From: JBOGWY01 sp050694015
Lineage (GTDB): Bacteria; Actinomycetota; CADDZG01; WHSQ01
Reading direction: 5' to 3'
Assembly (NCBI GenBank): GCA_050694015.1
Contig: JBOGWY010000241.1
Coordinates: forward strand, 1 to 8,256
Length of the DNA: 8,256 bases
Below the pieces are notes generated by a model. The model did no database searches and was not told where the DNA came from. It saw only the letters and a list, made by a program, of their open reading frames with translations. Positions 5,773 through 8,256 of the stretch are shown piece by piece. Each line of letters opens with the position of its first letter. Position 1 is the first letter of the stretch. The position numbers and the translations under genes are program-made.

Positions 5773-5806
5773 GCCGAATCTCCATGGGTGCCGAATCTCC
5801 ATGGGT
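5773..5806. repeat. Exact tandem duplication of a 17-bp unit
   Basis: The 17-mer gccgaatctccatgggt occupies 5773-5789 and is repeated without gap or mismatch at 5790-5806. Each unit contains the palindrome ccatgg. It lies upstream of the stalk gene and is non-coding. It could be a paired protein-binding site or a recent replication duplication. Confidence 0.9.
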
Positions 5807-5830
5807 AGCGTCTCCTCGGATCGGGTAGAT

Positions 5831-5853
5831 CTGAGAGACAGGGTGCCTCTCAG
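5831..5853. repeat. Inverted repeat, 7-bp arms with 9-base loop
   Basis: CTGAGAG at 5831-5837 and CTCTCAG at 5847-5853 are perfect complements around a 9-base loop. There is no following T-run, so it is not a standard terminator. It may be an operator upstream of the stalk gene or, if transcription begins further left, a leader hairpin. Confidence 0.55.
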
Positions 5854-5870
5854 CGCGGCGGGACACCCAG

Positions 5871-5876
5871 TACTTT
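5871..5876 (+). promoter_or_regulatory. Possible -10 box for the stalk/binding-protein operon
   Basis: TACTTT fits TANNNT and would start transcription near 5883, leaving a leader of about 39 bases with the AAGGGG ribosome site. No matching -35 is visible. TAGTCT at 5764-5769 is an alternative and would put the tandem and inverted repeats in a leader of about 150 bases. Confidence 0.25.
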
Positions 5877-5909
5877 GCTTGGGCGGCGACTTACGGCGTA
5901 GACAACGTT

Positions 5910-5915
5910 AAGGGG
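5910..5915 (+). promoter_or_regulatory. Shine-Dalgarno AAGGGG of the stalk gene
   Basis: AAGGGG ends 6 bases before GTG 5922. It supports this GTG start and marks the gene as leadered, unlike the three upstream leaderless candidates. Confidence 0.55.
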
Positions 5916-5921
5916 TGGACC

Positions 5922-7220
5922 GTGAGGACAAAGCGTGGATGGGTCGCGGCGGCAACGGTCATGCTCGTCGCGATGATCGGGTCGGTGGCGATGTCGATCC
6001 CGGCCGCGGCGGCAACCGCCGAGCCGACGATCACGACGATCGCCTGGTTCTGGGAGGAAGCCCAGAGTCAGGAGTTCAAGGACCCGCAGGGCAACACGGT
6101 GACGATCGAGACGCCGAGCCCGTTCTGTCCCGGTGCCGGAAGCGGGACCGGCAACCCCCAAACGACCTGTGCCCAGGGACGGCTCCCGATCGAGATCCAC
6201 AATGGCGACTACGACACCCCTAACAAGCTCTCCGCGGTGGCCTTCGACATGTCGCTCGTCCCGGTCGGTTCCGAGGTGTCGAGCTTCGTCGTGACCTTCC
6301 GCGAGGCCGCCACCGGCTGCTACGAGACCGACGGCAAGCCCGACGAGAGCCCGCAGGACGATCAGTGTGAGGAGACGAACCCGGTCAACGTGGGCGAACA
6401 CAAGCTCCAGGCGTGTCTGGTCAGTCAGTTCTTCGGTGACGGCGACGCGCGCGAGTACTCGGAGGCACCGACCTACGGGTGCTCCGCCGACGACCCGATC
6501 GGCGAGCGCAAAGAGGTCAAGGGCAAGGCGGCCGAGAAGGACGGCGAGGGCTCGAACTTCTACTGGACCTTCGACCTGACCTCGTTCGCCCAGGACTGGG
6601 TCAAGGAGTTCTCCACCAACACGAGCGTCATGCTTACCGGCGTGCCCACGGGCAAGGACGACACCTCGTCGTGGCGGGTCGTCCTCGCCGGGCCCCGGTT
6701 CGAGAACGGCTTCACGTCCAAGATCGTCTTCACCGAGCCCGACATCCCCGTGATCCAGCCTCCGGCACCACCGGGCGGCACCGGGACCGGGTCGGTCCCG
6801 ATCGACACCGGTGGTGGTTTCAGTAGTACCGGCACCGACTTCGGGTCGGACCCCGGCACGATCGACTCCGGCGGTGGTGGGCTCGGCGGGGCTCCCGCGC
6901 CGGCCGAGACCGCGCCTCCGATCGTCGCGACCGGCGGCGCCGATGTGACGCCACAAGGTTTCCCCGCCTATGTCTGGCTGGCCGTGCTCGGAGGGATCAT
7001 GGGCTTCGTGCTGGTACGTTCGACAGTCCTCGAGTCGGCCCATGGGATCCGGCCCAACGGCGTGCTGGCCACGATCCACCGCATCAATGCCGAGAACGGC
7101 GGTAGCGCGGCTGCGGCCGCCGCCACGTCGGGCTCGGGGATCTTGACCGTCGTAGGACGCGGGTTCAAGGCGGCGGCCGGGAAGATCGGATCCGTCTTCA
7201 ATCTGACCAAGAAAGGATGA
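5922..7220 (+). CDS. Secreted, C-terminally membrane-anchored beta-rich stalk protein
   Basis: A 432-residue protein of no firmly recognised family. The signal peptide spans about 1-33 (MRTKRGW, a hydrophobic core, cleavage near ATA-EP). The ectodomain at about 34-275 is beta-rich; LSAVAFDMSLVPVGSEV and the FDLTSFAQDWV plus SKIVF pattern recall DNRLRE-type beta-sandwich domains of surface and stalk proteins. Six cysteines (69, 83, 133, 149, 165, 187) all lie in it and could form three disulfides. Residues about 276-345 are a Pro/Gly/Thr/Ser-rich linker (PPGGTGTGS and similar), followed by a membrane helix at about 349-367 and a cytoplasmic tail of 65 residues with an alanine run and a basic end (NLTKKG). 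There is no LPXTG signal, so it is a type I membrane protein rather than sortase-linked. GTG 5922 has an AAGGGG ribosome site. Its stop overlaps or abuts the next gene, so the two are co-transcribed and probably act together in the envelope. Confidence 0.82.
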   Translation: MRTKRGWVAAATVMLVAMIGSVAMSIPAAAATAEPTITTIAWFWEEAQSQEFKDPQGNTVTIETPSPFCPGAGSGTGNPQTTCAQGRLPIEIHNGDYDTPNKLSAVAFDMSLVPVGSEVSSFVVTFREAATGCYETDGKPDESPQDDQCEETNPVNVGEHKLQACLVSQFFGDGDAREYSEAPTYGCSADDPIGERKEVKGKAAEKDGEGSNFYWTFDLTSFAQDWVKEFSTNTSVMLTGVPTGKDDTSSWRVVLAGPRFENGFTSKIVFTEPDIPVIQPPAPPGGTGTGSVPIDTGGGFSSTGTDFGSDPGTIDSGGGGLGGAPAPAETAPPIVATGGADVTPQGFPAYVWLAVLGGIMGFVLVRSTVLESAHGIRPNGVLATIHRINAENGGSAAAAAATSGSGILTVVGRGFKAAAGKIGSVFNLTKKG

Positions 7221-7225
7221 GCGAA

Positions 7226-8256
7226 GTGACTTCGTTTCGCCCCTCGATCCGACTACTAGCGGCGCTTGCCGTACTGCTGATGCTTTCCGCCGCGTGCGGT
7301 CAGAAGCCGGGCGTGGCGGAGCAGTTCGCCGGCGGCGCGCTGCCTCCCGGTGCCACGATCGACCCGGAGACGGGCCAGATCATCGACGCCGAAGGCAACG
7401 TCATCGGCTCGACTGGCGAAGGTGGCTTCGACACCAGCCTCGGCACCGGAACCGGCTCCGGGACGGGGACGGGCTCCGCGACTGGAACCGGCTCCGGGAC
7501 GGGGACGGGCTCCGGTACGGGCACCGGTACAGGTGGCGGTGGTGGAGGGAGCGCTCCCAGCGGCGGTGACGCGACCGGCGTCACGAACGACCTCATCAAG
7601 GTCGGCGCCCACGCACCGCTGACGGGGGCCGCGCCGGTCCCCTCGGATTCGGCCCAGAAGGGCGCGGACCTGTTGTGGAAGTGGATGGAACACGAGAAGG
7701 AAACGATCCACGGGCGCGCCGTAGAGGCGATCCTCAAGAACGACAACTACAACCCGTCCCAGGCGGTCGCCGTCTGCAAGGAGATGGTCGAGAAGGACAA
7801 GGTCTTCCTCCTTTCCGGCCTTGCCGGTACCGACCAGATCCAGGCCTGTGCTCGCTACGCAGCCTCGGTCGGCGTGCCGTACATCTCGGCGGGAGTCACC
7901 GAGATCGGTCTCACCGGGCTCCCGAACTACTTCGCGACGTCGATGACCTACGCCGACCAGGGGCCGCTGCTCGTCGACTTCATGACCAGCAAGCTCGGAG
8001 CCAAGAGCGAGAAGAACGGGATGCTGCGTTTCGACACACCGAACTTCGAGGACGCGCACGACGCGTTCATCTCCGCCGCACGCAAGGCAGGGATGAGCGT
8101 CGACTACGACCGTGCCGTCTGTAAGTGCGCGACCTCGACCGAAGCGCAGACCGTGGTGCAAGAGATGAAGGCCGCAGGCATCGAGAACGTCTACGTATTG
8201 GTCTCCCCGGTGTGGTGGCTCCAGGTCCTGCAGGCGGCCCGCACCCAGCAGTACAC
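7226..8256 (+). CDS. Type-1 periplasmic-binding lipoprotein (LivJ/Peripla_BP_6-like), partial
   Basis: 343 codons are present and the 3' end is cut by the window. The lipoprotein signal peptide (LLAALAVLLMLSAAC) puts the lipidated cysteine at residue 24. A flexible linker at about 62-116, made of GTGTGSG units ending in six glycines, leads to the binding domain from about 122: IKVGAHAPLTGAAP, YNPSQAVAVCKEMVEKDKV, LSGLAGTDQI, GVPYISAG. This is the first lobe and start of the second lobe of branched-chain amino acid/amide-type binding proteins. Cysteines at 184, 208, 299 and 301 (a CKC) are present. GTG 7226 is preferred because AAAGGA (7212-7217) is 8 bases upstream; an in-frame ATG at 7217, overlapping the stalk stop as ATGA, is nearly as good and adds three residues. 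Ligand unknown. It should feed an ABC permease or serve a sensor encoded beyond the window. Confidence 0.9.
   Translation, partial: MTSFRPSIRLLAALAVLLMLSAACGQKPGVAEQFAGGALPPGATIDPETGQIIDAEGNVIGSTGEGGFDTSLGTGTGSGTGTGSATGTGSGTGTGSGTGTGTGGGGGGSAPSGGDATGVTNDLIKVGAHAPLTGAAPVPSDSAQKGADLLWKWMEHEKETIHGRAVEAILKNDNYNPSQAVAVCKEMVEKDKVFLLSGLAGTDQIQACARYAASVGVPYISAGVTEIGLTGLPNYFATSMTYADQGPLLVDFMTSKLGAKSEKNGMLRFDTPNFEDAHDAFISAARKAGMSVDYDRAVCKCATSTEAQTVVQEMKAAGIENVYVLVSPVWWLQVLQAARTQQY
7448..7514 (+). repeat. Two perfect 31-bp direct repeats at 36-bp period in the linker
   Basis: The 31-base unit at 7448-7478 (starting ggaaccggctccgggacg) recurs without mismatch at 7484-7514. The offset is 36 bases, or 12 codons, so the frame is kept. 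It encodes the GTGSGTGTGS part of the lipoprotein linker. Perfect nucleotide identity, where silent changes would be tolerated, suggests recent in-frame duplication or ongoing homogenisation. Confidence 0.9.

Larger units (their letters stand above)
5713..5921. other. Divergent intergenic region (209 bases)
   Basis: This is the longest non-coding stretch in the window. It lies between the starts of the membrane His/Cys gene (left) and the stalk gene (right). It holds the leaderless promoter of the former, an exact 17-bp tandem duplication, a 7-bp inverted repeat, a possible -10 for the latter and its ribosome site. I could not match it to a known riboswitch class by eye. Confidence 0.7.

Noticed and set aside
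5713..5802. N-terminal extension of the His/Cys membrane protein to 5802
   Set aside because: The extra residues would be encoded by the tandem-repeat region, and the leaderless promoter sits just before ATG 5712.
5821..5921. Riboswitch (thiamine, c-di-AMP or c-di-GMP type) before the stalk gene
   Set aside because: Short words such as ctgagaga resemble fragments of known classes, but the full conserved cores are absent.
5850..7079. A 409-codon open frame on the minus strand
   Set aside because: It lies antisense to the stalk gene, is rich in Arg/Gly/Asp with no domain logic, and arises from the high-GC third-position bias of the real gene. The plus-strand frame has a signal peptide, membrane helix and ribosome site.
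7441..7560. CRISPR-like repeat array
   Set aside because: The repeats are in-frame Gly/Thr/Ser codons of the lipoprotein linker with 5-bp spacing, not spacers.
7256..8161. A 301-codon minus-strand open frame
   Set aside because: Antisense to the binding lipoprotein, whose frame shows a lipobox and recognisable binding-protein blocks.

Overview
The window is GC-rich, densely packed bacterial DNA that looks actinobacterial (Actinomycetota). Three things point that way. The minus-strand run of small protein, tlyA, nadK and recN matches the Mycobacterium tuberculosis order Rv1693-tlyA-ppnK-recN, with a NagD-type HAD phosphatase (Rv1692-like) close by. GTG and TTG starts are frequent. Several genes appear to have leaderless promoters: a TANNNT -10 box ends only 6 to 9 bases before the start codon. 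No genus can be named from the sequence alone.

Layout. (1) Bases 1-2325, minus strand: a compact operon reading right to left. It holds a phasin-like coiled-coil protein with a histone-H1-like lysine tail, a 61-residue charged protein, TlyA (rRNA 2'-O-methyltransferase), NAD kinase and the first 32 codons of RecN. Junctions are a 9-base gap, a 26-base overlap and a GTGA overlap. (2) Bases 2377-3138, plus strand: a rhomboid-family intramembrane protease, diverging from the operon across a 51-base gap. (3) Bases 3132-3950, minus strand: a NagD-like HAD phosphatase, tail-to-tail with the rhomboid. (4) Bases 3927-5165, plus strand: a DUF1015-family protein whose 5' end overlaps the phosphatase 5' end. 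(5) Bases 5134-5712, minus strand: a two-helix membrane protein with a His/Cys cluster resembling the Ada-type metal-binding fold, overlapping the DUF1015 3' end by 32 bases. (6) Bases 5713-5921: the only sizeable non-coding stretch, with an exact 17-bp tandem duplication and a 7-bp inverted repeat. (7) Bases 5922-8256, plus strand: a two-gene unit encoding a secreted, membrane-anchored beta-rich stalk protein and a type-1 periplasmic-binding lipoprotein that runs off the window. Both have Gly/Thr/Ser-rich linkers.

How they work together: the left operon is housekeeping (rRNA modification, NADP supply, recombination repair) headed by two small helical proteins of unknown role. The right-hand pair is an envelope module, probably the start of a branched-chain amino-acid/amide-type ABC uptake locus or a ligand-sensing surface assembly; what follows lies outside the window. 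No RNA genes, insertion sequences, CRISPR arrays or convincing intrinsic terminators were seen. I found no clear novel defence or mobile system. The most original material is the stalk/binding-protein pair and the membrane-tethered His/Cys protein.
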